A stretch of DNA of 64,000 nucleotides, from assembly GCA_046154665.1 (NCBI GenBank), contig JBJXFG010000032.1:33846-97845 (forward strand), read 5' to 3'. The stretch's first letter is position 1. The number at the start of each line of letters is the position of its first letter. The translations under genes and the position numbers were made by a program. Of this stretch, positions 18,658 to 27,015 are shown piece after piece. The DNA is from JAFLCM01 sp046154665 (GTDB lineage Bacteria > Planctomycetota > Phycisphaerae > Phycisphaerales > UBA1924). Below the pieces are notes generated by a model that was given only the letters and a program-made list of their open reading frames with translations, searched no databases and was not told where the DNA came from.

Positions 18658-21302
18658 GGCGCACTCCCCGCGTACGCGTGCAGCCCCGGCAGCAGCAGGT
18701 TCACGCCGAACCACGACCAGGTCATCACCAGCAACCCGAGGATCGCCAAGACGGCCCGTGCGGTGTCGGCGTCGCGCCGCACGTGCACCGCCGCGAGCAT
18801 CACCATCCAGGTGATGAGCGCCCACGTCTCTTTCGGGTCGAACGCCCACCAGCGTCCCCACGCGCGGTCGGCCCACAGCGCACCGAGCAGGATGCCCAGT
18901 GTGAGAACACAGAAGCCTGCGAGACACAGAGCACGTGTTGATGAGGAGAGGTCGCTTGTTGCTTGTTCGGAGGCCGCGTGCGACTCCACCTTCGCACGCC
19001 GAGTCACACGCACGCCCAACCACACCGACGCCGTCACCGCCGCTAGCGCAATCAGCGCATACGCGGTGAGGACCGTGGTGACGTGGTACTTCAGCAGTGT
19101 GGCGGTGCCGAGAATGGCCGCCTCGGGCTCGATGATCCGCCCCGGCACCGAGAGCGTGTGCGACGCCCACAGCACGACCATCGCGATGAGCGCCGCCGCG
19201 AACGCCAGCACGCGGATTGGCCCGGGTGTGTCGGCGGCGTCAGGGTCGTCAAACGCCGGACGACCCCGCAGCCACTTCGCCAGTCTGATCCCCCCCACCA
19301 CCATCACCACGCCCAGCGCGATGGCGATCATGGATTCATACTGGTTCTGAATCGGCACGCGCCCGGCGATGAACCAGCGCAGGCCGAATCCGCCCGCGTG
19401 CAGAAGCCAAGCCGCCGCCAGGGCCGCGCCGCCCCAGAACGCCACGCCGCCGGATCGCAGCAGCAGCCCCGCCAGCAGCAGCGCCGCCGCGATGGCGTAG
19501 CCCCACCCGGCGAACTCGAGCAATCCCAGCCGGTTGTGCATCACCTCGACCCACACGCGCGCCGCGTCGTAGCGACCTTGGTTGTGGGCGCGGAGCGTGC
19601 TCGAAAGATGGTTCGCCGCGAGGATCGCCGCACCGGTGTCGCCACTGCGCCACACGTCGCGCAGCCGCTCGAAGGCGGCGCGGATCGGCGGCGGTGTTCG
19701 CTCAGACTGAGCGTCCAGCCAGTCTTCGGCTTCGAGCGGCGACGCCGAGCGATCCGGGGCGACCATCGGGAGCGCGCGGAAACCAAGCCGAGCAACCGCG
19801 AGGCGCTCGGCGAGGCCCGTGGCGGCGCGCAGCGTGGGCGGGCTCGGCGTGGCACGGGTCATGCGATCGAGCACGGCTTCGGCTTCGCGGATGCTGAGAA
19901 GGCCGCGTGCCCCAGTGCCCGCCCCAGCATCAACCCCAGCATCAACCCCAGCATCAACCCCTGCATCAACCCCTGCCCCCCCGAGCCACTCGGTTCGGCG
20001 CACGCCGGACGTTGAGAGCAGCGGGCGATCCACATTGTCGTCGGGCTGTAGGGCCAGATCGAGCAGCGTCACCAGCGGGTCTTCGCGCGTGGCGGCTCGG
20101 TCTTTGCCCGGCACGCGCTCGCGGCCCGAGGCGGCACGCACGATGTCACGCGCCACCGTGTCCAACGCGGCGATGCGCCCGTTCCACTGCACCGGCAGCG
20201 TGCGCAGCGACGCGACGGGGTCGATGTCGGCGGCAGGCGCGGAGGGCGCGAGCGCGCCGGCAGACATCGCCGCGAGCACCGCGACGCACGGCAGCACCTT
20301 GGCCCTGTGCTCGCGCCCAGGGCTCGGATGGACTTCAACACCACCAAGCGGCGCGTTCTCCCCACCTTCATTTGCTGCTCTGCTGCTTTGCTGCTTTGCT
20401 GCTCTGCTCCGCAGCAGCACGCCCCCCCCCATCCCCAGCAGCATAAGCACTGCCCCCGCCGCGATGATCCTCACCCCCGGCGTGTTGCCCACCCCCAGCA
20501 CCACAAACCCCGCCCGAGGCCCATCCGCCATCCCCGCGATCACCGCCTCGCGCGACATCAGCCAACCCTCTTGGTCCCAGCCCGCGATCGAGAACTTCCA
20601 CTTCACGGGGTTGATCCACCCGTGCCACACACGCTCGATCGGACCACGGATGAAACAGTCGCACGTCGGCGGCGAAAGACCATCGAGCACCAACGGCTCG
20701 TTGAGTGTGATGTCGCGGTCTTCGGTGGCGCCGCCGGAGGTGGCCCGCACCGTGACCGTGACCTGGCGGGCGACGTCGGTGCCGGGGACGGTGTCGATCC
20801 GCACGTCGCGCAGAGCGACGGCGATGCCGGGGATCGGCTTGGGTTGCTGACGCACGCGGTTCGTCATCTCGCTCACCAGCGGGCCAACCTCCGCCCCCGC
20901 GCCCGCCGGCGCGAGCAGCAGCACCTCTCCTTCCTGCTTCTGCGTCGCATACACCGCCGACCCCAGCGCCAGCAGCACCACACCACCGTGGGTCAACAAG
21001 ACCGGCACTTTCCGGAGCGTCCAAGGCACCCGCGTGAGCATCGAGATCGTCATGTTCACCACGATGCCGACGAGCAGCGCCACACTCGGCCACCACGCGA
21101 AGTACTCGCCCTCTGATTTGTCGATCCACCCCAGCATCCGCAGCGGCGACATCCTCGGCACGCCCGAACCATCATCCGGACCAGGGAACAGGGGCAAAGT
21201 CCCCAGCGCGGCGTACACCGCAAACAACCCCATCAACGACAACCCCACAGGCGTCGCACCCAGTGCCCAAACCAATCTCGCGAAGACACCTCGGCGCTTC
21301 AT
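18654..21302 (-). CDS. ResB-CcsA fusion, cytochrome c synthetase (System II)
   Basis: 882 residues from the ATG at 21302, which overlaps the amidohydrolase stop (ATGA). The N-terminal ResB-like part has membrane segments near residues 15-40, 60-85 and 95-115. The middle is an extracytoplasmic domain with long low-complexity parts. The C-terminal part, about 600-880, is CcsA: FIAGRVPIQNQYESM, several transmembrane helices, and the tryptophan-rich haem-handling motif WGRWWAFDPKETWALITW. It attaches haem to CxxCH proteins. The linker contains a 12-bp tandem repeat (residues GVDAGVDA..., 19918-19980), a GCAGCAAA-type word repeat and a repeat shared with 34917. All keep the frame. Alternative start MVGWF 24 codons upstream is less likely. 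Confidence 0.9.
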   Translation of the reverse strand: MKRRGVFARLVWALGATPVGLSLMGLFAVYAALGTLPLFPGPDDGSGVPRMSPLRMLGWIDKSEGEYFAWWPSVALLVGIVVNMTISMLTRVPWTLRKVPVLLTHGGVVLLALGSAVYATQKQEGEVLLLAPAGAGAEVGPLVSEMTNRVRQQPKPIPGIAVALRDVRIDTVPGTDVARQVTVTVRATSGGATEDRDITLNEPLVLDGLSPPTCDCFIRGPIERVWHGWINPVKWKFSIAGWDQEGWLMSREAVIAGMADGPRAGFVVLGVGNTPGVRIIAAGAVLMLLGMGGGVLLRSRAAKQQSSRAANEGGENAPLGGVEVHPSPGREHRAKVLPCVAVLAAMSAGALAPSAPAADIDPVASLRTLPVQWNGRIAALDTVARDIVRAASGRERVPGKDRAATREDPLVTLLDLALQPDDNVDRPLLSTSGVRRTEWLGGAGVDAGVDAGVDAGVDAGAGTGARGLLSIREAEAVLDRMTRATPSPPTLRAATGLAERLAVARLGFRALPMVAPDRSASPLEAEDWLDAQSERTPPPIRAAFERLRDVWRSGDTGAAILAANHLSSTLRAHNQGRYDAARVWVEVMHNRLGLLEFAGWGYAIAAALLLAGLLLRSGGVAFWGGAALAAAWLLHAGGFGLRWFIAGRVPIQNQYESMIAIALGVVMVVGGIRLAKWLRGRPAFDDPDAADTPGPIRVLAFAAALIAMVVLWASHTLSVPGRIIEPEAAILGTATLLKYHVTTVLTAYALIALAAVTASVWLGVRVTRRAKVESHAASEQATSDLSSSTRALCLAGFCVLTLGILLGALWADRAWGRWWAFDPKETWALITWMVMLAAVHVRRDADTARAVLAILGLLVMTWSWFGVNLLLPGLHAYAGSAP
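19918..19980. repeat. 12-bp tandem repeat inside the CcsA-like gene
   Basis: Five near-perfect copies of a 12-base unit (CCCAGCATCAAC type), read on the minus strand as GVDA repeats in the extracytoplasmic linker. The copy number is a multiple of whole codons, so length variation would not shift the frame. Confidence 0.85.
20299..20327. repeat. Shared 29-bp repeat (family G), copy 1, within the CcsA-like gene
   Basis: TTGGCCCTGTGCTCGCGCCC and the following AGGGCTCGG match the reverse complement of 34917-34950 at about 25 of 27 positions. The CCCTG/CAGGG ends can pair. Confidence 0.6.
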
Positions 21303-22894
21303 GACGCCCCCCCGGCCGACCCACCACCACCAAAGCCCCGCCGGGAACCGGCGGGGAGAGAACCATCCGACCATCTCAGCAACTGGACAACACCATCGGC
21401 CCGCATCACGCGATCCAGCACATCACCCCGTTCGTTTCCGACCCCCACCGCGATCAGCCCCGCCTTCACCGTCCCCGCTTCAAGCGTGAACGCCGACTCG
21501 TTCAGCCCGAGCGCCCTCGCTCCGCGGGTTGTCCCCATCGCCAACGCCAACGCCGGAGGCACGCCGTCGCGACGCACCAGCAGCCGCATGTCGTCGAGCA
21601 CGCTGATCCGCCCCGCCTGCGCGAGAGGCAGGTTGATGATCGAATCCGTGCCGAGGCACACGTTGACGCCCGCTTCGAGCATCTCACGATACCTATGCGG
21701 CCCCGTTGTCTCAGGATGCCGGAAGTATTCGTGCGCCCGCGGGCAGTACGCCACGCTCGCCCGCGCCGCCGCCAGCCGCGGGATGAGGCGTTCCGGGCAG
21801 TCATTCACATGGGCCGCGAGGAACGCCGTATCACCAATCCTCAACGGGATGGAAGGGGGCGGAGAGGCAGTGGTCGAGTGGTCCAGTGGTCGAGTGGTCA
21901 GGTGCGGGTATTCCGCGGCACTTGACCACTTGACCACTCGACCACTTCCAATCCCTTCCTCACGGCCGGGGTTCTGTTCCATCGCATCCAGCACATGCTC
22001 GATGGGGTGTTGGCCGTGCCCGACGCTCCGCGCGGCTTCGTCGTCCCACAAGCCGATGCGTTCGAGCAGATCGCGGAAGGGTCCGTCGCCGTGTTCGATG
22101 AATCGGCGTTCGTCGAGCGTCTCGGCGAGGTGGGTACATAAGCCCACGCCCCGCGCCGCCGCCAGCCGGACCGCTTCTCGATACACACCCGGCCCCGCCG
22201 AGTACGGCGCATGGGGTTGCAGCGCGCACCCCGCGGCCGCCAGCCTTTCCATCTGTTCGATCGCGAATCGCTGCGTCGCGCCCACGCCGAAGACCTCGCC
22301 GAAGCCGACGCCGAAGCCCGCGCCGAACACCCGCTCCAACTCGGAGCGCAGCACCAGCCGCGCGTCAGGCTCTCCCACCGAGCCGGTCGGCACGGCCCCG
22401 ATGATGTCCCCCACCGCCACCACGCCGCCGGCGAGCGAGCGGGCGATCCCATCGCGCAGAGAATCAATCGCGGTTTCCAGCGTGATCGCCCGGTTGGGCC
22501 GCACCAGCGACATCGCCCAGCCCACGAACCCGCCCGCCGGGTCATAAGGCCGCGGCCCGATGTGGGTCAGGTCGAGATGGGTGTGGGCGTTGACGAGCCC
22601 CGGCAGGATGACGGACTCGGGCAGCGATCGCCGGCGCTCGGGCGCGACCGCCCCCGCCGCCGGGTGCCGATCGATGTCCCCCGGCACCCCCACCGCAACC
22701 AGCCGGCAGCGCCACACCGGTTCACCCATCCCCGACACCACCGCACGAGACTCGACCAGCAGACTCGCCGGGGCGAACGTCAGCCCGGTGCCATCCGCGG
22801 CCCCGGCGGCGTCTATACGCCAGAGCGACGTGCTCCCGCCAGCCTCCCCCGAAGCGAGCCCGAATTCCGAGTTGTCTCTGCCTTCTGCATTCAT
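21299..22894 (-). CDS. ATZ/TRZ-type amidohydrolase with an in-frame repeat insertion
   Basis: 531 residues. Metal and substrate motifs of the amidohydrolase superfamily in order: LPGLVNAHTHLDLTHIG, LQPHAPYSAGPGVYREAV, LCTHLAETLDERRF, HVNDCPERLIPRLA and GTDSIINLP. This set suits deaminases of the guanine/aminofutalosine deaminase group, but the exact substrate cannot be assigned. The segment at about residues 313-343 (GRVVKWSSAAEYPHLTTRPLD) is encoded by an inverted array of the 9-bp word found elsewhere, and lies between the HLAE motif and the AHVNDCPE strand, where family members have a short loop. The 5' residues (MNAEGRDNSEFG...) are unconserved, so the start may be later. Confidence 0.82.
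   Translation of the reverse strand: MNAEGRDNSEFGLASGEAGGSTSLWRIDAAGAADGTGLTFAPASLLVESRAVVSGMGEPVWRCRLVAVGVPGDIDRHPAAGAVAPERRRSLPESVILPGLVNAHTHLDLTHIGPRPYDPAGGFVGWAMSLVRPNRAITLETAIDSLRDGIARSLAGGVVAVGDIIGAVPTGSVGEPDARLVLRSELERVFGAGFGVGFGEVFGVGATQRFAIEQMERLAAAGCALQPHAPYSAGPGVYREAVRLAAARGVGLCTHLAETLDERRFIEHGDGPFRDLLERIGLWDDEAARSVGHGQHPIEHVLDAMEQNPGREEGIGSGRVVKWSSAAEYPHLTTRPLDHSTTASPPPSIPLRIGDTAFLAAHVNDCPERLIPRLAAARASVAYCPRAHEYFRHPETTGPHRYREMLEAGVNVCLGTDSIINLPLAQAGRISVLDDMRLLVRRDGVPPALALAMGTTRGARALGLNESAFTLEAGTVKAGLIAVGVGNERGDVLDRVMRADGVVQLLRWSDGSLPAGSRRGFGGGGSAGGAS
21869..21949. repeat. Inverted 9-bp word array (family A) inside the amidohydrolase gene
   Basis: Left arm 21869-21905 (AGTGGTCGAGTGGTCCAGTG...) and right arm 21918-21949 (CACTTGACCACTTGACCACT...), separated by about 12 bases. 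The frame of the gene is intact across it. Confidence 0.85.
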
Positions 22895-23137
22895 GGGGAG
22901 CCCAAGCGCCGGTCGATCTTAGAGGTGCGCCTGAACTCCGCCGGAGTTTCCGTGCGAGGTCCGGTTTCGTGCTGCGAGAGCCAGTTCCGCCAGCGTCCGC
23001 CAGCGATTATCGGGTCTATGCTTGTGCCCGAGTGATTCAGGCCAGCGTGCCGACGCACAAACGCACCCCGCCCGCCTCCCCTTCACACCTTCACACCTCT
23101 CTCCTTCACCCGCCCCTTGCCTTCAGGACTCCCCGCC

Positions 23138-24040
23138 ATGACCAAGACTCTCAAACTGCTCAGCCTCTTCGCCCTCTGCGGCGTGTCGATGACCGCGTGC
23201 GTTTCGGTGGAGGAGTACGACAAGACCGCCGAGGCGTACCGCACGGCTCAGATGCGCAACGACCAGTTGCTGGCGGACGCCGAGGCTCGTCAGCGCGAAC
23301 TCGACGCCAAGAATGCGCGTCTGGCTGAGGTCGAAGATGCCAACCGGCAGCTCGCTGGTTTGAGCGACGAGATGAAGCGGCAACTCGACCAGTACAAGAT
23401 GGAACTCGACGGCTTCGGCAGCAAGATCGCCGGCATGGACCTCACGCGGCTCGACCCGGCCACCAACGCCGAGCTCGAGGCCCTCGCCGCCCAGTACCCC
23501 GACCTGATGATGTACGACGGGACCCGCGGCATGATCCGCCTCGCCGCCGACCTCACCTTTGATTCGGGCAGCGACAGCGTGAAGGAGCCCGCCCGCAACG
23601 CGCTGGGCCGTCTCGCCGGCGTGCTCAACGACTCGAACGCCGGCAAGTACGACATCCGCATCGTCGGCCACACCGACCGCCAGCCCATCACGAACCCCAA
23701 CACGCGGGCCCGCTTCGGCAGCAACCGCGTCCTCTCGTGCTTCCGCGCCATCGCCGTCGAGAAGTCGCTCGCCAGCTTCGGCGTGGCGACCAACCGCATG
23801 GAGTGCGCCGGCTGGGGCGAGTACCAGCCCGCCGTCGAGACCGACCGACTGAACGTTCGTGAGAACCGTCGTGTTGAGCTGTTCCTGGTGCCGTCGGTGG
23901 GTGCCAAGGCGATGGGCGCTCCGATGGGTTCCGCCGGGGCGGCCCCGACGATGACGATGCAGCCCGCCGCGGCGAACACGATGCCCGCTCCCGCGCCGCG
24001 CCCCGCGGCCCCTGAGAAGAAGGAAATGCCGTTCAAGTAA
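23138..24040 (+). CDS. OmpA-family lipoprotein
   Basis: 300 residues from the ATG at 23138. The signal MTKTLKLLSLFALCGVSMTAC ends in a lipobox (SMTAC). A coiled coil (about 35-105) precedes the OmpA domain (about 125-265), with DLTFDSGSDSVK, DIRIVGHTDRQPI and the C-terminal NVRENRRVELFLVP matching the family's NxxNRRVE. These anchor the outer membrane or envelope to peptidoglycan. The tail is A/P-rich with MPAPAPRPAAPEKKEMPFK. The GHTDR and RENRRVE motifs are complete, so it should be functional. Confidence 0.93.
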   Translation: MTKTLKLLSLFALCGVSMTACVSVEEYDKTAEAYRTAQMRNDQLLADAEARQRELDAKNARLAEVEDANRQLAGLSDEMKRQLDQYKMELDGFGSKIAGMDLTRLDPATNAELEALAAQYPDLMMYDGTRGMIRLAADLTFDSGSDSVKEPARNALGRLAGVLNDSNAGKYDIRIVGHTDRQPITNPNTRARFGSNRVLSCFRAIAVEKSLASFGVATNRMECAGWGEYQPAVETDRLNVRENRRVELFLVPSVGAKAMGAPMGSAGAAPTMTMQPAAANTMPAPAPRPAAPEKKEMPFK

Positions 24041-24077
24041 GCAGGCATCGAGGCACGAGGCATCAAGGCATCGAGTG
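24041..24077. repeat. Word-repeat array (AGGCATCG/AGGCACGA)
   Basis: Tandem 8-base words after the OmpA gene, ending GAGTGAAAG, related to the array at 13474-13512. Confidence 0.55.
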
Positions 24078-24091
24078 AAAGCAAACCCATC

Positions 24092-24760
24092 ATGACCCAG
24101 GCCTTGCCGAGGAAGCCACGTTTGTTCGGGCCGCTCGGGGCCTGGGTCGGTTCTTTTTTGCTGGTGGTAGCGATGGTGCTCGCCATGCGCTCCTTCGGGC
24201 GCGTGTGGCTGTGCGATTGTGATTCGCCGTGGACCCTGTGGAAGGGCGACGTGTGGTCGATGCACTGCTCGCAGCACCCGCTCGATCCGTACTCGTTCAC
24301 GCACTTCTCGCACGGGCTGATTTTCTATGTGGCCCTGCTGTGGTTGACGCGAGGCATCGACAAGTGGCTCCGCCGTTCCACGGGTTTGCTTTCGGAGGCA
24401 AACCCGTGTTCTCCCAACTCCACAACCTTCCCCATGCTCTGGCGCTTCTTCACCGCGATCTTCCTGGCCTCGGCGTGGGAGGTCGCCGAGAACTCCACCT
24501 GGATCATCGAGCGCTACCGCACCGTCACCATGTCGCTCGAATACATGGGCGACAGCGTGCTCAACGCCGTCGCCGACGTCGTGTGCTGCGGCACCGGCTT
24601 CTGGGTGGCCCGCCGCATCGGGGTGATGTGGTCGCTGGCGATCCTGCTGGTCATCGAACTCGCCCTGCTCTTCTTCACCCGCGACAACCTCACGCTCAAC
24701 GTGCTGATGCTGATCTCGCCCGTCGACGCGGTGAAGCAGTGGCAGATGGGCGTGAAGTAA
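24092..24760 (+). CDS. DUF2585 (UPF0314) integral membrane protein with an inserted palindrome
   Basis: 222 residues. Membrane segments lie near residues 12-32, 75-95, 125-140 and 175-210. Family landmarks are WKGDVWSMHCSQHPLDPYSFTHFSHG, WEVAENSTWIIERYR, EYMGDSVLNAVADV and DNLTLNVLMLI. The role is not known. Between FYVALLWLTRG and the WRFFTAIFLASAWEVAEN helix there is a stretch (RRSTGLLSEANPCSPNSTT) encoded around a 30-bp palindrome, longer than I recall for the family. The stop is only 6 bases from the convergent phosphoesterase stop, so their transcripts must overlap. Confidence 0.85.
   Translation: MTQALPRKPRLFGPLGAWVGSFLLVVAMVLAMRSFGRVWLCDCDSPWTLWKGDVWSMHCSQHPLDPYSFTHFSHGLIFYVALLWLTRGIDKWLRRSTGLLSEANPCSPNSTTFPMLWRFFTAIFLASAWEVAENSTWIIERYRTVTMSLEYMGDSVLNAVADVVCCGTGFWVARRIGVMWSLAILLVIELALLFFTRDNLTLNVLMLISPVDAVKQWQMGVK
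24379..24408. repeat. Palindrome CACGGGTTTGC..GCAAACCCGTG inside the DUF2585 gene
   Basis: Arms of 11 bp pair perfectly around the 8-base centre TTTCGGAG. The frame is open across it, encoding about residues 96-106. Confidence 0.85.
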
Positions 24761-24766
24761 CTCCGC

Positions 24767-25522
24767 TCACGCCCCGACCTTCAGCCGGTCGGCATGAAAG
24801 TCCGGCAGCCCGAGTTTCTTCATCTTCGCGATGGTCGTCTCGGCGTCGTACGCCACGCGGCGCACTTCGAGCGTCATGTCACCAGTATCAAGCACCGCCC
24901 ATGAAGCATTCGGGTCCCGGTCGCGCGGCTGGCCCACGCTGCCGGGGTTCATCAGCAGGCGTCGATCTTCAGCGAGCAGCATCAGCGTGCTGCCGCCGAC
25001 GGGCTTGGTCTCGACCTGATCGGGGAACACCGGCCGCGTCATCGGGGCCGTAAAGATGCTCGGGATGTGCGTGTGCCCCACCGCGCCGAAACGCTGCTTG
25101 AAGCAGTTGAACGCCCGTGCCGCGGCGTCGGCGTCGTAGAGATAGTCGTACTTCCGCGGGCCGAACAGCCCGTGCGTCAACGCGACACCCTCGACTTCCG
25201 CCTCGGTCTTCAATGACGCCAGCAGGTTCATGTGACGCTCGGTGAGCAGCGAACGGGTGACTTCGAGCGAGTTCTTGGCCCGCAGGTTCATGGCCAGCCC
25301 GTGGGCCGGGCCCTTGAGCAGCGCCTCATCGTGGTTGCCCATGATGAGGGCCTGGCAAAGGTCAAACGCGAGATCGATGCAGCGGTGCGGGTCAGGCCCA
25401 TAGCCGACGAGATCGCCCAAACACACGATCGAGTCGATGGCGTTTCGGTCGATGTCCTTGACGACGCTCTGGAAAGCCTCGTAGTTCGCGTGGATATCGG
25501 CGATGAGCGCCAGGCGTGGCAT
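24767..25522 (-). CDS. Calcineurin-like metallophosphoesterase
   Basis: 251 residues from the ATG at 25522. The first motif ALIADIHANYEAF gives Asp and His metal ligands, then CLGDLVGYGPDPHRCID (Asp, Gly), IMGNHDEAL (Asn, His), LTHGL and VGHTHIPSIF (His pair). This is the complete YfcE/MJ0936-like two-metal site. Members hydrolyse phosphodiesters of varied types. Upstream, between this start and the infC stop, lies a GGCTTGGGG word repeat. It shares its direction with infC but with a 165-base gap. Confidence 0.9.
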   Translation of the reverse strand: MPRLALIADIHANYEAFQSVVKDIDRNAIDSIVCLGDLVGYGPDPHRCIDLAFDLCQALIMGNHDEALLKGPAHGLAMNLRAKNSLEVTRSLLTERHMNLLASLKTEAEVEGVALTHGLFGPRKYDYLYDADAAARAFNCFKQRFGAVGHTHIPSIFTAPMTRPVFPDQVETKPVGGSTLMLLAEDRRLLMNPGSVGQPRDRDPNASWAVLDTGDMTLEVRRVAYDAETTIAKMKKLGLPDFHADRLKVGA

Positions 25523-25538
25523 CGAGGGGGGGTGGTCA

Positions 25539-25560
25539 GGCTTGGGGCTTGAGGCTTGGG
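25539..25560. repeat. GGCTTGGG word repeat, downstream of infC
   Basis: Three tandem copies of a 7-8 base word (GGCTTGGGGCTTGAGGCTTG...). The same word occurs at 26547-26575 upstream of infC and at 46592-46746. Confidence 0.6.
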
Positions 25561-25687
25561 GAAGAGAGATTCCTTCGGCGCAGTGTAGAGAGACGGGCAT
25601 CGGCCCGCCGTGCTCGACGAAGCACGCGGCTCGATCGCCTCGATGAGGGTCGCGTGACTGGCCCGGCTTCGGGCCAGTGCCGAACCG

Positions 25688-26512
25688 CTATCGCGCCGGC
25701 GCGGGGCTGGTTTGCGGCCTTGTGGCCGGACCGGCTGGCGTCGGGCCCTTCACCGCCGCTGCGGCGGGCGCAGGTGCCGCGGAAGGAGCGGGCCTTGGTG
25801 CCGGCGCGGGCACCGCCGGAACCTTCGGCTTCGTCTCGGCGTTGGGCTGCGTTACCGGGGCCGACGGGGCCGCAGCGGCGGGCTCCGTGGGCGCGGCAGC
25901 CTTCGCGGGGCCGCCCCCTGTGGCGGCCTTCTCCTTGTCCATCTTGCGTTTGATCGCCTCGATCTTCACCTTGTCCGGCGCCATGATCATGGTGAGCTTC
26001 TTGCCGAAGAGCTTCATCGGGGCCTCGACCTTGGCGATGTCGTTGAGGGTGCCGATGATCTCCTTGAGGCGGTCTTCGCCGATGTCGCGGTGGGCCATCT
26101 CGCGGCCCTTGAAGTTCTGCACGAACTGGACCTTGTGGCCCTCCATGAGGAAGCCGCGGGCCTGCTCGACGCGGATGTGAACGTCGTGCTCGTCGATCTT
26201 CGCCGAGCGGCCCAGCCGCACTTCCTTCATTTCCTGCGTCTTGGAGGCGGCCCGGTTGGCGCGGTCCTTCTTCCCCTGTTCGAACCTGAACTTCCCGTAG
26301 TCCATGATTTTGCACACGGGAGGGCGGACATCGGCCTGGATCTCGACGAGATCCATGCTGGCTTCCTCGGCCATGCGCATGGCGTCGCGCGTGTCGACCA
26401 CGCCGACCTGGTTGTTGTGCTGGTCCACCAGCCGGATCGGGCTCAGGCGGATCTCATGGTTGACACGGGTCTTCTGGGGACGGAAACCTTCGCGGAACGG
26501 ACGCCTCTCGAT
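25688..26512 (-). CDS. infC: Translation initiation factor IF-3, starting at an ATC codon
   Basis: 274 residues from the ATC at 26512-26510. The N-domain runs from RVNHEIRLSPIRLVDQHNNQVGVV to MDLVEIQADVRPPVCKIMDYGKFRFEQ. The C-domain has KEVRLGRSAKIDEHDVHIRVEQARGFL and LKEIIGTLNDIAKVEAPM. IF-3 prevents subunit association and rejects non-standard start codons. AAGGAG lies 6 bases before the ATC. The usual ATG start would be at 26629, inside a word-repeat stretch. About 80 residues of Pro/Ala-rich tail (APAPRPAPSAAPAP...) extend it beyond the usual ~180. rpmI and rplT, its usual partners, are not downstream. Confidence 0.93.
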   Translation of the reverse strand: MERRPFREGFRPQKTRVNHEIRLSPIRLVDQHNNQVGVVDTRDAMRMAEEASMDLVEIQADVRPPVCKIMDYGKFRFEQGKKDRANRAASKTQEMKEVRLGRSAKIDEHDVHIRVEQARGFLMEGHKVQFVQNFKGREMAHRDIGEDRLKEIIGTLNDIAKVEAPMKLFGKKLTMIMAPDKVKIEAIKRKMDKEKAATGGGPAKAAAPTEPAAAAPSAPVTQPNAETKPKVPAVPAPAPRPAPSAAPAPAAAAVKGPTPAGPATRPQTSPAPAR

Positions 26513-26524
26513 GGGAAACTCCTT
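26510..26524 (-). promoter_or_regulatory. Ribosome binding site AAGGAG and ATC start codon of infC
   Basis: On the minus strand AAGGAG (26524-26519) is followed by six bases (TTTCCC) and ATC GAG AGG. infC is known in many bacteria to use AUU, AUC or AUA so that IF-3 lowers its own translation by discriminating against such starts. Confidence 0.75.
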
Positions 26525-27015
26525 GAACTGGGTGTGGGGTAGAAGTGGCTTGGGGCTTGGGGCTTGAGACTTGGGTTCTTTGTGAAACACAAGAGCGGAT
26601 CGCGCCGCGCGTGTCGGCCGGCGCGTCAATCGATTCGTCGGAGATTGTGGGGGCCGCGGGTGCTCATGAGCACTCGCCGACGGCGGAGCTCCGCATCACA
26701 ACCCATCCACCCGACGACACCGCCTCGGCACCACTTCGGGTGTGCCAGCGGGCGCGGAGATGGAGTTCTTGGTGACGCAGAAAGTGAATCCGGTGGACCG
26801 CGCTCGGCTCTCTCGCCGAGCGTCCTCACAAGTACCGTACACGATACTCGCGGTCAATGCAAGCCAGAATCTCGGCAATTTCACTGAACACATCCATCGA
26901 CCGTGCGGACGGCCTGCCGAGTTCTCCCCCTTTACGGCCCCGAAATGAATATCCGGGCCGATTCGACGGCCCGGGTGGGGGTCATTCGAGCATGCCGAGG
27001 TCGCAGCGGTTCGGA
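26513..27015. other. 503-base gene-free stretch
   Basis: Between the ATC start of infC and the end of the DUF1579 gene. It holds the infC ribosome binding site, a GGCTTGGGG word repeat (26547-26575) and no ORF with recognisable protein features on either strand. The infC promoter must be here, but I cannot place it. Confidence 0.5.
26547..26575. repeat. GGCTTGGG word repeat, upstream of infC
   Basis: Four tandem copies of the word GGCTTGGG/GGCTTGAGA, in the same orientation as the copy at 25539-25560. Together the two flank infC. Confidence 0.6.

Noticed and set aside
17245..19350. 701-codon open frame across the glycosylase and CcsA genes
   Set aside because: Antisense to three recognised genes and with no conserved motif.
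19918..19980. CRISPR or VNTR regulatory repeat
   Set aside because: The 12-base units are directly adjacent and coding; no spacers.
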